NCBI GenBank assembly: GCA_937873265.1
Contig: CALMVL010000082.1
Location: 6,424 to 41,034, forward strand
From: an uncultured Granulicella sp.
GTDB taxonomy: Bacteria; Acidobacteriota; Terriglobia; Terriglobales; Acidobacteriaceae
Reading direction: 5' to 3'
Length of the DNA: 34,611 bases
The position numbers were made by a program, and so were the translations under genes. Shown here piece by piece: positions 8,124 through 16,772 of the stretch (within the stretch, counting starts at the first letter, position 1; every line of letters begins with the position of its first letter). The notes under the pieces were generated by a model. The model did not search any database, was not told where the DNA came from, and saw nothing but the letters and a program-made list of their open reading frames with translations.

Positions 8124-8301
8124 AGTCCTCAGGGATCCGCGGCGCTTTCAGTTCGCAGCTAAGTGCAAGTCACGGAAGAACTTACTTGCTTCTACGAGCG
8201 CTCAAACGACAGCCTATGGTAGCACAGCGTTGCCGACGCGACTACTTGGGTGGAGCTTTTGTAGTACCGGATGGAAACGGCCCTTAGAATCGGGAGAGCG
8301 C

Positions 8302-8883
8302 ATGCCGTCCTCGCACAAGAAGGTGATCGTGCGCCGATTCACGGGCGACCTGCTTGCGGGGTACCTTGCCGTGTCCGGGATTGTAGATCGCGGGCGCGCA
8401 TCTGGACGCTCCGGTGAAGCGGCCGATGGGGTTGTGCCCCTTTTGGACCTGGCAGGACGGATCGTCCCGGTGCCGCTCGGCGATGTGAAGATGGTGAGCT
8501 ATGTGCGCGACTTCAACCTTTCCGACACAACGAATCCGGAGAGGCTGCTACGCCGTGCGTTTCTGGCGCGGCCGCGGGGAGAGGGATTGTGGGTGCGCCT
8601 TACGTTTCGCTCGGGCGATCTACTGGAAGGGCTAGCGCCGCTGGACCTGTCGCTCGCCGATGACCTGCTTGACGATGCGGGGCTCAACCTGCTGCCGCCG
8701 GATACGCGATCGAACACGCAACGCATTTACGTGCCGCGGGTTGCGATGACGTCGCTGCAAGTGCTGGGCGTGGTCACGGCGCCCTCCCGCCGCAAGACGG
8801 AACTCTCGGCTGTTCCGCCGCAGCAGGCGCAGGAGGAGCTCTTTGGTCCACCTGCCACGTCTCATGATCGGAGGTCCAGCTAA
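8302..8883 (+). CDS. Conserved-looking protein of unknown function upstream of lpxD
   Basis: The 193-aa soluble protein starts at the ATG at 8302, with GGAG 5 nt upstream; the frame is open further back, but without a supported start. The N-terminus KKVIVRRFTGDLLAGYLAVSG looks like a beta-strand pair, followed by a central block (VPVPLGDVKMVSYVRDFNL, then GLWVRLTFRSGDLLEG) and a C-terminal RIYVPRVAMTSLQVLGVV. There is no signal peptide, membrane segment or recognisable catalytic motif. The gene ends 3 nt before lpxD, so the two are very likely co-transcribed and perhaps translationally coupled. I do not recognise the family. The alternating strand pattern is compatible with a small regulatory or binding domain, but that is a guess. 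Confidence 0.75.
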   Translation: MPSSHKKVIVRRFTGDLLAGYLAVSGIVDRGRASGRSGEAADGVVPLLDLAGRIVPVPLGDVKMVSYVRDFNLSDTTNPERLLRRAFLARPRGEGLWVRLTFRSGDLLEGLAPLDLSLADDLLDDAGLNLLPPDTRSNTQRIYVPRVAMTSLQVLGVVTAPSRRKTELSAVPPQQAQEELFGPPATSHDRRSS

Positions 8884-8886
8884 GTC

Positions 8887-9930
8887 ATGCATTCACCTGA
8901 CGTTGCTGAGTCCACAGGGCCATACGCGCTGGGGGAGCTTGCCAAAAGGCTTGGAGCGGAGCTGCGGGGCGGAGCTCCGGAACGGATCATACGCGGGGTC
9001 GCGGGGATCGAGCAGGCGGGACCGGAAGAGCTGACTTTCGTCGCGAATCCTCGGTATGCGGCGCTCGCGCGGACGACTCTCGCGGGAGCAGTGCTGGTTG
9101 ATCTGGATTTTGCTGACGTCGAGGCGCCGACATTGCGAACCAAGCAGCCATATCTGGCGTTCGCGCGGGCACTCGAACTCTTCTACCGGCCTCCCGTTTT
9201 CCCGCCCGGGATCGATGCGAGGGCGAGCGTTGCCGATAGTGCCACGATTGGACCTGGGGCCCACGTTGGGGCATACGCGGTCATCATGGAAGGTGCCTGG
9301 ATCGGAGATCAGGCGACCATTCTGCCCCACGCCGTGATCTATCCACACGCGCGTATCGGCGACCGGCTGCTGATGCACAGTCATGCGGTGATTCGGGAAT
9401 ACAGCGTAATCGGAGATGACGTTGTGCTGCAGAATGGGGCTGTCGTGGGCGCCGATGGGTTCGGCTTCGCGCCGGAGGCGGACCAGAGCTGGCACAAGAT
9501 CGTGCAGTCGGGACGGGCGGTGCTGGAGAACCGAGTGGAGATCCAGGCTAACGCGTGTGTGGATCGGGCGTCGATCGGCGAGACGCGCATCGGAACCGGC
9601 TCGAAGATCGACAACCTGGTGCAGATTGGACACGGATCAACGGTCGGGCGTCATAGCCTGATCTGCGCGCAGACGGGGCTGGCGGGATCAACGCGGATTG
9701 GAGATCAGGTCATCCTGGCGGGGCAGGTTGGGGTTGCCGGCCACTGCACGGTGGGAGATCGTGTGGTGGTTACAGCGCAATCCGGGGTTCCCTCGGATGT
9801 CGAGCCGGACAAAACGGTCAGCGGCTATCCGGCAATGGAGAACCGACGCTGGTTACGAACGATGGCGGCTTTAAACCAATTGCCGGAGTTGATGCGTACA
9901 CTCAGAGATAGAAAGAGTAATCTTAAGTAA
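8887..9930 (+). CDS. lpxD: UDP-3-O-acylglucosamine N-acyltransferase LpxD
   Basis: LpxD adds the second hydroxyacyl chain to UDP-3-O-acylglucosamine, the third step of lipid A synthesis, so the organism has an LPS-type outer membrane. The 347-aa protein has the N-terminal uridine-binding domain (1-105; FVANPRYA near 51-58) and then a left-handed beta-helix of hexapeptide repeats (about 110-305). The catalytic His249 is in NLVQIGHGSTVG, and the GADGFGFAP loop (188-196) is typical. A C-terminal helix follows. The start at ATG 8887 is 3 nt after the upstream gene, with GGAGG about 12 nt away. It is not next to lpxA or fabZ, unlike many proteobacteria. Confidence 0.95.
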   Translation: MHSPDVAESTGPYALGELAKRLGAELRGGAPERIIRGVAGIEQAGPEELTFVANPRYAALARTTLAGAVLVDLDFADVEAPTLRTKQPYLAFARALELFYRPPVFPPGIDARASVADSATIGPGAHVGAYAVIMEGAWIGDQATILPHAVIYPHARIGDRLLMHSHAVIREYSVIGDDVVLQNGAVVGADGFGFAPEADQSWHKIVQSGRAVLENRVEIQANACVDRASIGETRIGTGSKIDNLVQIGHGSTVGRHSLICAQTGLAGSTRIGDQVILAGQVGVAGHCTVGDRVVVTAQSGVPSDVEPDKTVSGYPAMENRRWLRTMAALNQLPELMRTLRDRKSNLK

Positions 9931-9960
9931 CCATTTACTCTGACTGCGAGAGTACGTGAT

Positions 9961-10755
9961 ATGACGGATTCTGCTTCCCCCAATTTCGGACCAGCGAGGC
10001 ACGATTTGGCTGGCATTCGCGTTCTTCTGCTCGACGATCAGCCTGAAAACCTCCATCTTCGCTCGGTGATCTTGCGCCAGAATGGGTATGACGTGCTCGC
10101 TTCTTCGTCGATCGACGAAGCGATCCGGTATTTCGATCAAACGGATATTGCCGTGCTGGACTACCACCTCGGCGCCGGTGAGTTTGGTACCGAGGCGGCG
10201 GCTCTGCTGCGCCGGAGACGACCCCATATCCCGATCATTATCTTGTCCGCTACCCTCGAGCGTTCGTTTGGCGGGGTCGAGGACATGCACCTGCTTAAGG
10301 GGTTCAGCTCTATCAATGACCTGTTGAGCGCGTTGAAGCTGCTGGCTGAAAAACGGAACGGCGCACCGATGGTGATGGATGCGCGGGATTTCTTCTACTC
10401 GCGAATCGCGCAGGCAATCGGAGCGGACGTGCTGGTGCAGATCTTCGACGACCGGGGGACGTGGTTGTACTGCAATGACCTTGCGTCCAATTATCTGCGC
10501 CACGCTCGTGAGTGGTTTCCGGGTCGCTGCATCTTCGACGAGATCCCTGAGCTCCTACGTGGGTGGCAAGAGGTGCTGCTCAGTGTGCCGCGGACCCGCG
10601 TCACGTACATCGACCGGACACGGCGAGGTTTATTGACCGTGGATCGGACGGAGGACGAGGAGGTTACGTGGAGCGTGTTGGCATTTCCGATCACGCTGCA
10701 CGACTCGCGGACGGGCGTGGTATTGACGGCACGGACACTGACCGCAACGATGTAG
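9961..10755 (+). CDS. Response regulator with REC and PAS-like domains
   Basis: The receiver domain spans about residues 18-130: acidic pair Asp25/Asp26, phospho-acceptor Asp67 in VLDYH, Ser96 in ILSA and Lys113. The C-terminal half (about 150-262) looks like a PAS fold: VLVQIFDDRGTWLYCND near 157-173, and the closing strands VTWSVLAFPITLHDSRTG. No DNA-binding, GGDEF or kinase module follows, so it probably acts through protein contact. Acting as a sensor-adaptor in a phosphorelay is an inference. It lies 30 nt after lpxD on the same strand. No histidine kinase is present in the window. Confidence 0.85.
   Translation: MTDSASPNFGPARHDLAGIRVLLLDDQPENLHLRSVILRQNGYDVLASSSIDEAIRYFDQTDIAVLDYHLGAGEFGTEAAALLRRRRPHIPIIILSATLERSFGGVEDMHLLKGFSSINDLLSALKLLAEKRNGAPMVMDARDFFYSRIAQAIGADVLVQIFDDRGTWLYCNDLASNYLRHAREWFPGRCIFDEIPELLRGWQEVLLSVPRTRVTYIDRTRRGLLTVDRTEDEEVTWSVLAFPITLHDSRTGVVLTARTLTATM
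10103..10120. repeat. 18-bp perfect palindrome within the REC-PAS gene
   Basis: CTTCGTCGATCGACGAAG is self-complementary over all 18 bases and lies inside the receiver-domain coding region, encoding part of SSSIDEA. It may be coincidental codon use; no flanking regulatory context was seen. Confidence 0.5.
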
Positions 10756-10793
10756 CTCCTCGTGGAAGAATCGCCCCCTGTTAGGCTGGCACC

Positions 10794-11147
10794 ATGCGTC
10801 GGTTATGGATGGTCAGCGTCGGCATGGGAGTTCTAAGTGCGTCTGGGTGTCGCTCTGCTTTTATCGACGCGGCGCTGGTGAATGGGACGTCGACTCCGAT
10901 TTCTGTACTGGAAGTGGATTACCCGAGCGCCAGCTTTGGCACGCAGATGCTGGCTCCGGGAGCGACCTTTCGGTATCGATTCAAGGTGCTGGGAAGCGGG
11001 CCGACGAAGCTCACCTACACGGACAACACGCAACACGAACACACGTCGATGGGTCCGGCCTTGAGCGAAGGCGCGGAGGGGACCCTGATCGTGACCATCG
11101 TGCAGGCTAAGGTGGAGTGGCAGCCTCACCTGACGCAGGCGAAGTAG
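10794..11147 (+). CDS. Small putative lipoprotein
   Basis: The 117-aa product starts at ATG 10794 and has a short signal peptide ending in SASGC, a lipobox with Cys19. The mature part reads as a beta-rich domain: VNGTSTPISVLEVDYPS, then FGTQMLAPGATFRYRF, and a C-terminal LIVTIVQAKVEWQPHL. This resembles an immunoglobulin- or transthyretin-like fold in general pattern only, and no family is recognised. It lies 38 nt after the REC-PAS gene, so it could be in the same transcript. It converges with the minus-strand gene that ends at 11179. Confidence 0.75.
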   Translation: MRRLWMVSVGMGVLSASGCRSAFIDAALVNGTSTPISVLEVDYPSASFGTQMLAPGATFRYRFKVLGSGPTKLTYTDNTQHEHTSMGPALSEGAEGTLIVTIVQAKVEWQPHLTQAK

Positions 11148-11178
11148 GCAGCCGTGTTTGGGGAGCATGCCGCCGAAT

Positions 11179-12132
11179 TTACTTCACGACGGACTGAAAC
11201 AGAGGCGAAGAAAGCAGGCTGGCGAACTGGCTATCGGAGGCGGAGTACGCGACCGTAAGAGTGCCGGCATTGGAATCAATCGTTGTTTCGTCGAGCGCGG
11301 ATTTTTCGAGCGGTGACCCAGATGTCTTCTTCACCAGCGCCGCGCCTTTCATCAGGGTTGCGGCGGTTGCGGCGGTGAGGGAGTCGGACATGATCACGGC
11401 CATATCGAACTTGACGCCGTTTTGGAAGTCCATGGTGTAGCGGGAGCTCTTCATGCGGTTGCGTACGACGTCGTAGTCCGCCAGCGAGGCGGCCTCGCCC
11501 AGTACGGACTTCATCATGGTCTGAGTCCCCTTCTGATCGAGCAGACTCCATACGGCACGCTGATCGACGGCGGCCATCTCGTTCATCATGTCGCTGTTTG
11601 AGAGCAGGTTGGCAGACATACCGTCGCGCGCATCCAGTGCCGCTTTGACGGATTCGCGATCGCCGAAGACCATGGTCGTCTGATTGAGAAAGACAACGCT
11701 CATGCCGGCGGCGCCCATTGGGTAGATATTGTTATTTCGGAGTACGACGGGCTTGGTCTTAGCCTTGGCGAAGTTGGCGAGGATCTGCCGCGTTTGGAAC
11801 TGTCCCTGCGCCACGCCCACGATGTGCGTAAGGTCTGAGTTCGAGGCGCGAAAAGCCGCGAACGCGAGGACGTCGGCATCCTGATCCACCTTAAGGCCCG
11901 AGGTCTTCAGGGCGGTTTCGAGCCGTTTCAGCTCAGGCGGGAGCGTTCTGTCCTTAAGCTGCATGGCTGCCGGCGAGTTCTGCATGGCACGGTAATCGAC
12001 GACGATCAGTTGCTGAACATCTCGGGGGATAGCGGCTCTGCCGTCGCTTGACAGCTGTGCCGCCAATGCAAGGCCAGAGCAGGCGAAGAGACCGGCAGCA
12101 GAGAAGAGCGACCACAAAAGGGGACGACGCAC
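11179..12132 (-). CDS. Secreted protein of unknown function
   Basis: I place the start at GTG 12132 because AAGGAG lies exactly 8 nt upstream and the resulting N-terminus (RRPLLWSLFSAAGLFACSGLALAAQ) is a compact signal peptide. Upstream in-frame candidates (ATG 12174, TTG 12237) lack a well-spaced site and would bury the signal. The mature protein of about 290 aa has alternating helices and strands: IPRDVQQLIVVDYRAMQNSPAA near the N-terminus, a DADVLAFAAF segment, then DRESVKAALDARDGMS. There are no cysteine pairs, catalytic motifs or membrane helices. The family is not recognised. It is probably periplasmic, and it is the last gene of a long minus-strand run. Confidence 0.78.
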   Translation of the reverse strand: MRRPLLWSLFSAAGLFACSGLALAAQLSSDGRAAIPRDVQQLIVVDYRAMQNSPAAMQLKDRTLPPELKRLETALKTSGLKVDQDADVLAFAAFRASNSDLTHIVGVAQGQFQTRQILANFAKAKTKPVVLRNNNIYPMGAAGMSVVFLNQTTMVFGDRESVKAALDARDGMSANLLSNSDMMNEMAAVDQRAVWSLLDQKGTQTMMKSVLGEAASLADYDVVRNRMKSSRYTMDFQNGVKFDMAVIMSDSLTAATAATLMKGAALVKKTSGSPLEKSALDETTIDSNAGTLTVAYSASDSQFASLLSSPLFQSVVK

Positions 12133-12246
12133 GGGCAAGACTCCTTGGCGCAGAGGCGACGCAACTCGTTCCATTCTTCCGTTGCGGAGGAAGGATGGCA
12201 AGTGTTCTCTATGGCTTGGACGGGGGATGGACGGCAACGTTTCGTG

Positions 12247-13245
12247 TTACTCGGCACGAGTCGAGTTTGGCCAAGGCATGGGGGCATGAAGTCTGCGCTC
12301 CAGCACGCGGTGTGTTGGGTCAAAGCGAGCGATGCGCGCGACCCACTCGGCCGCGGAATCGAAGGCAGCCTCGGGCACAAGGCCGATGAGTTCGCCTTCG
12401 TCGGCTTCGACGCCGTGCTTGCGGGCGAGGGAGACGACCGCTGCGTAAACCTGCGGCATGGGCGTGAGGCGGAAGTCTGTGATGTTCATGCTGACCTGTG
12501 CGCGGCCGTTGGCGACCATGCCCAGCGCTTTGACGCCCTGCATGCCTCCGGAAGAGGCGCGGATCTCGCGGGCGATGGCGCGCGCCGCTGAGATCTCAGC
12601 GGATGTGGCACCGTGCCCGACGGCTGTGGAGCGATTCGGTGCAGGCGGTCGAGCGGTGTCCGAGGCCAATCGAAGATAGATGTTGTAGGCGATCAGAAAG
12701 GGTCGTGAGCCGACCACAGTTGCTCCCGCGGTGGGATGGAGATCCGGACCTCCGACATCGGGCCGGCGTGCGGCGTCGCGCTTCACGGCTTCGCGAAGGC
12801 CTTCGAACTGGCCGCGCCGGACATCCTCAAGCTGGACACGGTCGGGACGCGTGGCGGCGGCACCGTAGAAGTAGACGGGAACGCCGAAGCGACGCCAGAT
12901 CTGCATGCCGGCCTGCCGGGCGAGGGCGCCGCACTCTGCGAGCGAGATGCCGCTTACCGGAACAAAGGGGATGACGTCCGCGGCACCGATGCGTGGATGC
13001 GCACCGGTCTGGCGGGTAAGGTCGATGAGGCTGGCAGCCTCACCGGCTGCGCGTACGGCAGCCTCCATGACCGATCCAGGCGAGCCCGCGATCGTTACCA
13101 CCGACCGGTTGTGGTCGGCATCCTGCGAAAAGTCGAGCAGCGAGACACCCTCGACCTGCATGGCCGCTACGACGCGCAGGACCTTTGCTTCGTCCAGGCC
13201 TTCCGAGAAGTTCGGAACACACTCGATAATGGCATCGTGTGTCAT
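12247..13245 (-). CDS. ftcD: Glutamate formimidoyltransferase
   Basis: This enzyme moves the formimino group of N-formimidoyl-glutamate to tetrahydrofolate, the last step of one histidine degradation route that feeds one-carbon metabolism. The 332-aa length matches the stand-alone formiminotransferase domain without the cyclodeaminase half. Visible family marks are IIECVPNFSEG at the start, DFSQDADHNRSVVTIAG near 38-54, the catalytic-region HPRIGAADVIPFVPV (about 83-97) and NIYLRLASD with the later VSMNITDF. The ATG at 13245 begins the conserved domain. No other histidine-utilisation gene is present. The gene lies 17 nt after the PagL-like gene on the same strand. Confidence 0.93.
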   Translation of the reverse strand: MTHDAIIECVPNFSEGLDEAKVLRVVAAMQVEGVSLLDFSQDADHNRSVVTIAGSPGSVMEAAVRAAGEAASLIDLTRQTGAHPRIGAADVIPFVPVSGISLAECGALARQAGMQIWRRFGVPVYFYGAAATRPDRVQLEDVRRGQFEGLREAVKRDAARRPDVGGPDLHPTAGATVVGSRPFLIAYNIYLRLASDTARPPAPNRSTAVGHGATSAEISAARAIAREIRASSGGMQGVKALGMVANGRAQVSMNITDFRLTPMPQVYAAVVSLARKHGVEADEGELIGLVPEAAFDSAAEWVARIARFDPTHRVLERRLHAPMPWPNSTRAE

Positions 13246-13262
13246 AGTGGGCGCTTACCCGG

Positions 13263-14018
13263 CTACCTCCACCAGGTGTAACTGAGATTGACTTGAATGC
13301 TGGCATTGACACCAGGGTTCCGGTCGCCGAGTGAGGCCGAGGAGATGTGCACCGCATTCGCGCCGAAGTCGATCGACCGAGTGCGGGAGAGGAAGTAATG
13401 AAGGCCGACTCCGCCCTGAGGCGTGAAGTTCCAGACGCTCGTCTCGGCATTGGGGCCGTCGTTGCTGAGACTGAGGAAAGTAGAACCGTAGGCCGGGTAC
13501 TTGTGGTTGGTCCAGAGAAGGCCGCCGGCCCCCTGGATCCAGGGCGTGACACGGTGACCGCCAGCGAAGTTCCAGCGCAGAATAATCGGCGTGAGGGAAA
13601 CGCCGGTGTACGTGCCTCCGACCGTGTAGAAGGGCGAGCAGCTGATGGGATTGGACGAACTGCCGGAGTTGACGCCACTGCCGGTGCAGCTCGCGCGTGG
13701 GAACTTGGGGGTGAAGGACTGCCAGTAGGGGAAGAGTTCGACAGCGTACTCGAAGCTACCACGAAGTGGACCCACGCCGTGGTCGCCTGTGAGCACCTTG
13801 CCAGCATGGACGCCGGCCATGATGAAGTGGAAGCCGTCGCGATTGTCGGTGACGCCGTTGCCACCCTGAACGATGGCCCCGATCTCGAGAGGAAGCCTGG
13901 CGGGGTCCGGCTTTGTGACACCCTCTTGTGCAGGTGCCATGACGGTGCAGAGAGCGAGGAACGCACCGGCGATACACAGCCGAAAAGGGCGCGTCGGGCA
14001 GAGAGTTGGTTTGTTCAA
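13263..14018 (-). CDS. PagL-like outer-membrane lipid A deacylase family protein
   Basis: I choose TTG 14018 as the start: GGAG lies 8 nt upstream and a signal peptide (RPFRLCIAGAFLALCTVMAPAQ) follows. The ATG at 14084 sits inside the yebC terminator hairpin and is unlikely. The 251-aa product is a beta-barrel-type protein with many alternating strands and a C-terminal VNLSYTWWR. The motif AVHISSASLGDRNPGVN (222-238) matches the His-x-Ser signature of acyloxyacyl hydrolases/PagL, which remove the 3-O acyl chain of lipid A; His224 and Ser226 are candidate catalytic residues. The Glu expected about a dozen residues later is not obvious: N239-equivalent positions read VNAS. It may therefore be a divergent or inactive member. 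Confidence 0.7.
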   Translation of the reverse strand: MNKPTLCPTRPFRLCIAGAFLALCTVMAPAQEGVTKPDPARLPLEIGAIVQGGNGVTDNRDGFHFIMAGVHAGKVLTGDHGVGPLRGSFEYAVELFPYWQSFTPKFPRASCTGSGVNSGSSSNPISCSPFYTVGGTYTGVSLTPIILRWNFAGGHRVTPWIQGAGGLLWTNHKYPAYGSTFLSLSNDGPNAETSVWNFTPQGGVGLHYFLSRTRSIDFGANAVHISSASLGDRNPGVNASIQVNLSYTWWR

Positions 14019-14050
14019 AAGAGGCACTCCGATGTTGGCAGGAAAGGTCG

Positions 14051-14081
14051 CATAAGAAAAGCCGCCGGGGGAAGGCGGCTT
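14051..14081 (-). terminator. Rho-independent terminator of yebC
   Basis: Read on the minus strand, AAGCCGCC (14081-14074), a 7-nt loop and GGCGGCTT (14066-14059) form an 8-bp GC-rich stem followed by TTTTCTTATG. It lies about 22 nt after the yebC stop and covers the spurious upstream ATG of the PagL-like frame. Confidence 0.85.
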
Positions 14082-14102
14082 CATCTTGTGCGTACGTGGG
14101 GC

Positions 14103-14843
<741 letters not shown>

Positions 14844-14912
14844 GCCTGTACCTCGGTATGATCTTCGCCGGCGTGGAGCTGCCGAGACCTTCGGATTTTA
14901 GCATGTGGCCGA

Positions 14913-16232
14913 CTACGGGAGACGCTCGGTGGCGAGCAGGTCGCGCATCGTCTCTCGCCGGCGTATCAGGTGGCTTTCGGCTGCCTCGACCAGTACCTCC
15001 GCCGGGCGTGGGCGGGAGTTGTAGTTCGAGGCCTGCGACATGCCGTACGCTCCGGCGTCCAGCACAGCGATGAGGTCGCCCGAAGACAGTTCGGGCAGCA
15101 TGCGGTCCTGCGCGAAGAAGTCTCCCGACTCGCAGACGGGGCCGACCACATCAGCGACGAGTGCCTGCGATTTTCTGCTGCGCTGAACCGGGACGACCTC
15201 GTGATGTGCCTTATAGAGCGCCGGGCGAATGAGGTCATTCATGCCGGCGTCCGTGACGACAAAGGTTTTGCCGCCGTTCTGTTTGACGTTGAGGATGCGC
15301 GTGAGCAGCGCGCCGGCCTGCGCGACCAGAAATCTGCCCGGTTCGAGTAGAAGATGAATATCGATCTGCTCGAGCGCGGGCGCCAGGGCTGCGGCATACT
15401 CGGTCACCTGCTGCGCGGGGCTCGGCTGCTGGGCGTTAGAGGCTTTGCCGATCTCAAGCGTGGCGGTGTAGTTGATGCCTAAGCCGCCGCCAGCATCAAG
15501 GTAGCGGATATCGTGGCCATCCGCGCGCAGGTCTCGGGCAAGGTCGACGACGCGTTCGAGCGCCGCGGCAAATGGCGCGACGGACTGGATCTGCGAGCCA
15601 ATGTGAACGCTGACGCCAGCAGCCCTGAGGTGCGTGTGCCGGGCGGCGCGCCGGTACAGCTCGCGGGCCCGACCGATCTCGACGCCGAACTTGTGCTGAC
15701 GCAGACCGGTGGAGATGTATGGGTGTGTTTCGGCGAAGACGTCGGGATTCACGCGCAGGGCGAAGCGAGCCTGCACCGCGAGGTGTTTGGCGCGCGAGGC
15801 GAGCAGATCGATTTCGGCTTCGGACTCGACGTTGAACAGGAGAATGTTTGCGTCGAGGGCGGCATCGATCTCCCAAACCTGTTTGCCGACTCCGGAAAAG
15901 ACGATGCGACGCAGGGCAGGAAGATGGGCACGGCGAACACGTTCGAGCTCGCCACCGGAAACGATGTCAAAACCGGCCCCGGCTTTGCCGAGGAGGCGCA
16001 GAACGGCAAGGGAGGAGTTCGCCTTGACCGCATAACAGACGGTGCTCGGGCAGAAGCTGAAGGCTTTCTGGAAGAGCGCAAGCCGGGCGCGCATCTCTGT
16101 CGCCGAGTACACATAGAGCGGTGTCCCGAACTCGTTCGCGAGCGCGTCGCAGGCCACGGCTTCGCAGTGGAGTGTTCGGTTCCGATAGGAAAAGGGTCGC
16201 TGCGGACGGAGATGAGGGCGGGAGTTCGGCAA
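14913..16232 (-). CDS. lysA: Diaminopimelate decarboxylase
   Basis: LysA converts meso-diaminopimelate to L-lysine with pyridoxal phosphate, the last step of lysine synthesis. The 439-aa protein is a fold III (alanine-racemase-like) PLP enzyme: catalytic Lys in CYAVKANSSLAVL (near 70), HIGSQI, the phosphate-binding region LDAGGGLGI, LEPGRFLVA, and the active-site loop GPVCESGDFFAQDR. DAGAYGMSQASNYN follows near the C-terminus. TTG 16232 is the first possible start after an in-frame stop, and only it keeps the conserved PFSYRNRTLHCE opening, so a TTG start is likely although no clear ribosome-binding site is seen. The upstream PspC gene ends 15 nt before, so translational coupling is plausible. 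Confidence 0.95.
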   Translation of the reverse strand: MPNSRPHLRPQRPFSYRNRTLHCEAVACDALANEFGTPLYVYSATEMRARLALFQKAFSFCPSTVCYAVKANSSLAVLRLLGKAGAGFDIVSGGELERVRRAHLPALRRIVFSGVGKQVWEIDAALDANILLFNVESEAEIDLLASRAKHLAVQARFALRVNPDVFAETHPYISTGLRQHKFGVEIGRARELYRRAARHTHLRAAGVSVHIGSQIQSVAPFAAALERVVDLARDLRADGHDIRYLDAGGGLGINYTATLEIGKASNAQQPSPAQQVTEYAAALAPALEQIDIHLLLEPGRFLVAQAGALLTRILNVKQNGGKTFVVTDAGMNDLIRPALYKAHHEVVPVQRSRKSQALVADVVGPVCESGDFFAQDRMLPELSSGDLIAVLDAGAYGMSQASNYNSRPRPAEVLVEAAESHLIRRRETMRDLLATERLP

Positions 16233-16247
16233 GGCTGGACGCGGGAG

Positions 16248-16676
16248 CTAGCGATAGCTGTCAGGCGGAAGCGCGTATTGGCCGTCCGGGATAGCGATCC
16301 AGCAAATGATATACGCCAGGATACCGACGCCCCAAAAGAGGCTGACCACGGCGGTGATGACACGCACCAGGACCAGGTCCCAGCCGTAGTAGAGCGAGAA
16401 CGCGGCGCAAACGCCGGCGATGGCTCGAGGTGACCGCGGCCGGACAAGCCGGGACGTTCGCGGTGTGAAGAAGGACGGGCCAGCCGCCGGTGGAGGCGGT
16501 GCGGGGCCGGCGGTGTAGGTCGACGAGCTGCCGGTCGACGAACTGAACGGAACCTCGCCAGGCGGCGCGCCGGCGTAGCTGGCGTCCACGACGGCCGCAA
16601 CTGGAACGGGAACGCCGCAGGAGGGACAGAAACGGCTGCCTGGTTCGATCTGTTTGCCGCACTGGTTACAGTACAT
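16248..16676 (-). CDS. Zinc-ribbon and PspC-domain membrane protein
   Basis: The N-terminus MYCNQCGKQIEPGSRFCPSCG is a zinc ribbon (Cys3, Cys6, Cys17, Cys20). A Ser/Pro-rich linker (about 25-75) leads to a PspC domain (about 78-135): SPRAIAGVCAAFSLYYGWD, then the membrane helix ITAVVSLFWGVGILAYIICWIAIP. PspC proteins are inner-membrane sensors or partners in envelope stress responses; no pspA or pspB is nearby. The ATG at 16676 has a strong AGGAGG upstream. A perfect 7-bp inverted repeat lies 12-30 nt upstream, so regulation by a dimeric repressor is plausible (inference). It is closely followed by lysA. Confidence 0.87.
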   Translation of the reverse strand: MYCNQCGKQIEPGSRFCPSCGVPVPVAAVVDASYAGAPPGEVPFSSSTGSSSTYTAGPAPPPPAAGPSFFTPRTSRLVRPRSPRAIAGVCAAFSLYYGWDLVLVRVITAVVSLFWGVGILAYIICWIAIPDGQYALPPDSYR

Positions 16677-16687
16677 GCGCAGCCTCC

Positions 16688-16706
16688 TGTGACAGATTGT
16701 GTCACA
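16688..16706. promoter_or_regulatory. Candidate operator palindrome upstream of the PspC gene
   Basis: TGTGACAGATTGTGTCACA is a perfect inverted repeat with 7-bp arms (TGTGACA / TGTCACA) and a 5-nt spacer. It sits 12 nt upstream of the zinc-ribbon/PspC start, next to its ribosome-binding site. The arms resemble but do not fit the CRP spacing (TGTGA-N6-TCACA; here N9). A dimeric repressor site is one reading, and an mRNA hairpin near the leader is another. Confidence 0.5.
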
Positions 16707-16772
16707 CCATGACGTACGTCGCCGGCAGACGAAAGTTCCCCGCGTCGGTCGGCTGAAGGACGTAGGAGGCGA

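Noticed and set aside
8165-8189. Inverted repeat GCAAGT-N13-ACTTGC in the spacer between the CCA-enzyme gene and the 8302 gene
   Set aside because: The arms are only 6 bp with a long spacer, and there is no T-tract or consistent promoter geometry, so chance is a sufficient explanation.
16688-16706. CRP/FNR-type site
   Set aside because: The half-sites resemble TGTGA/TCACA, but the spacing is 9 instead of 6, so I list it only as an unassigned palindrome.
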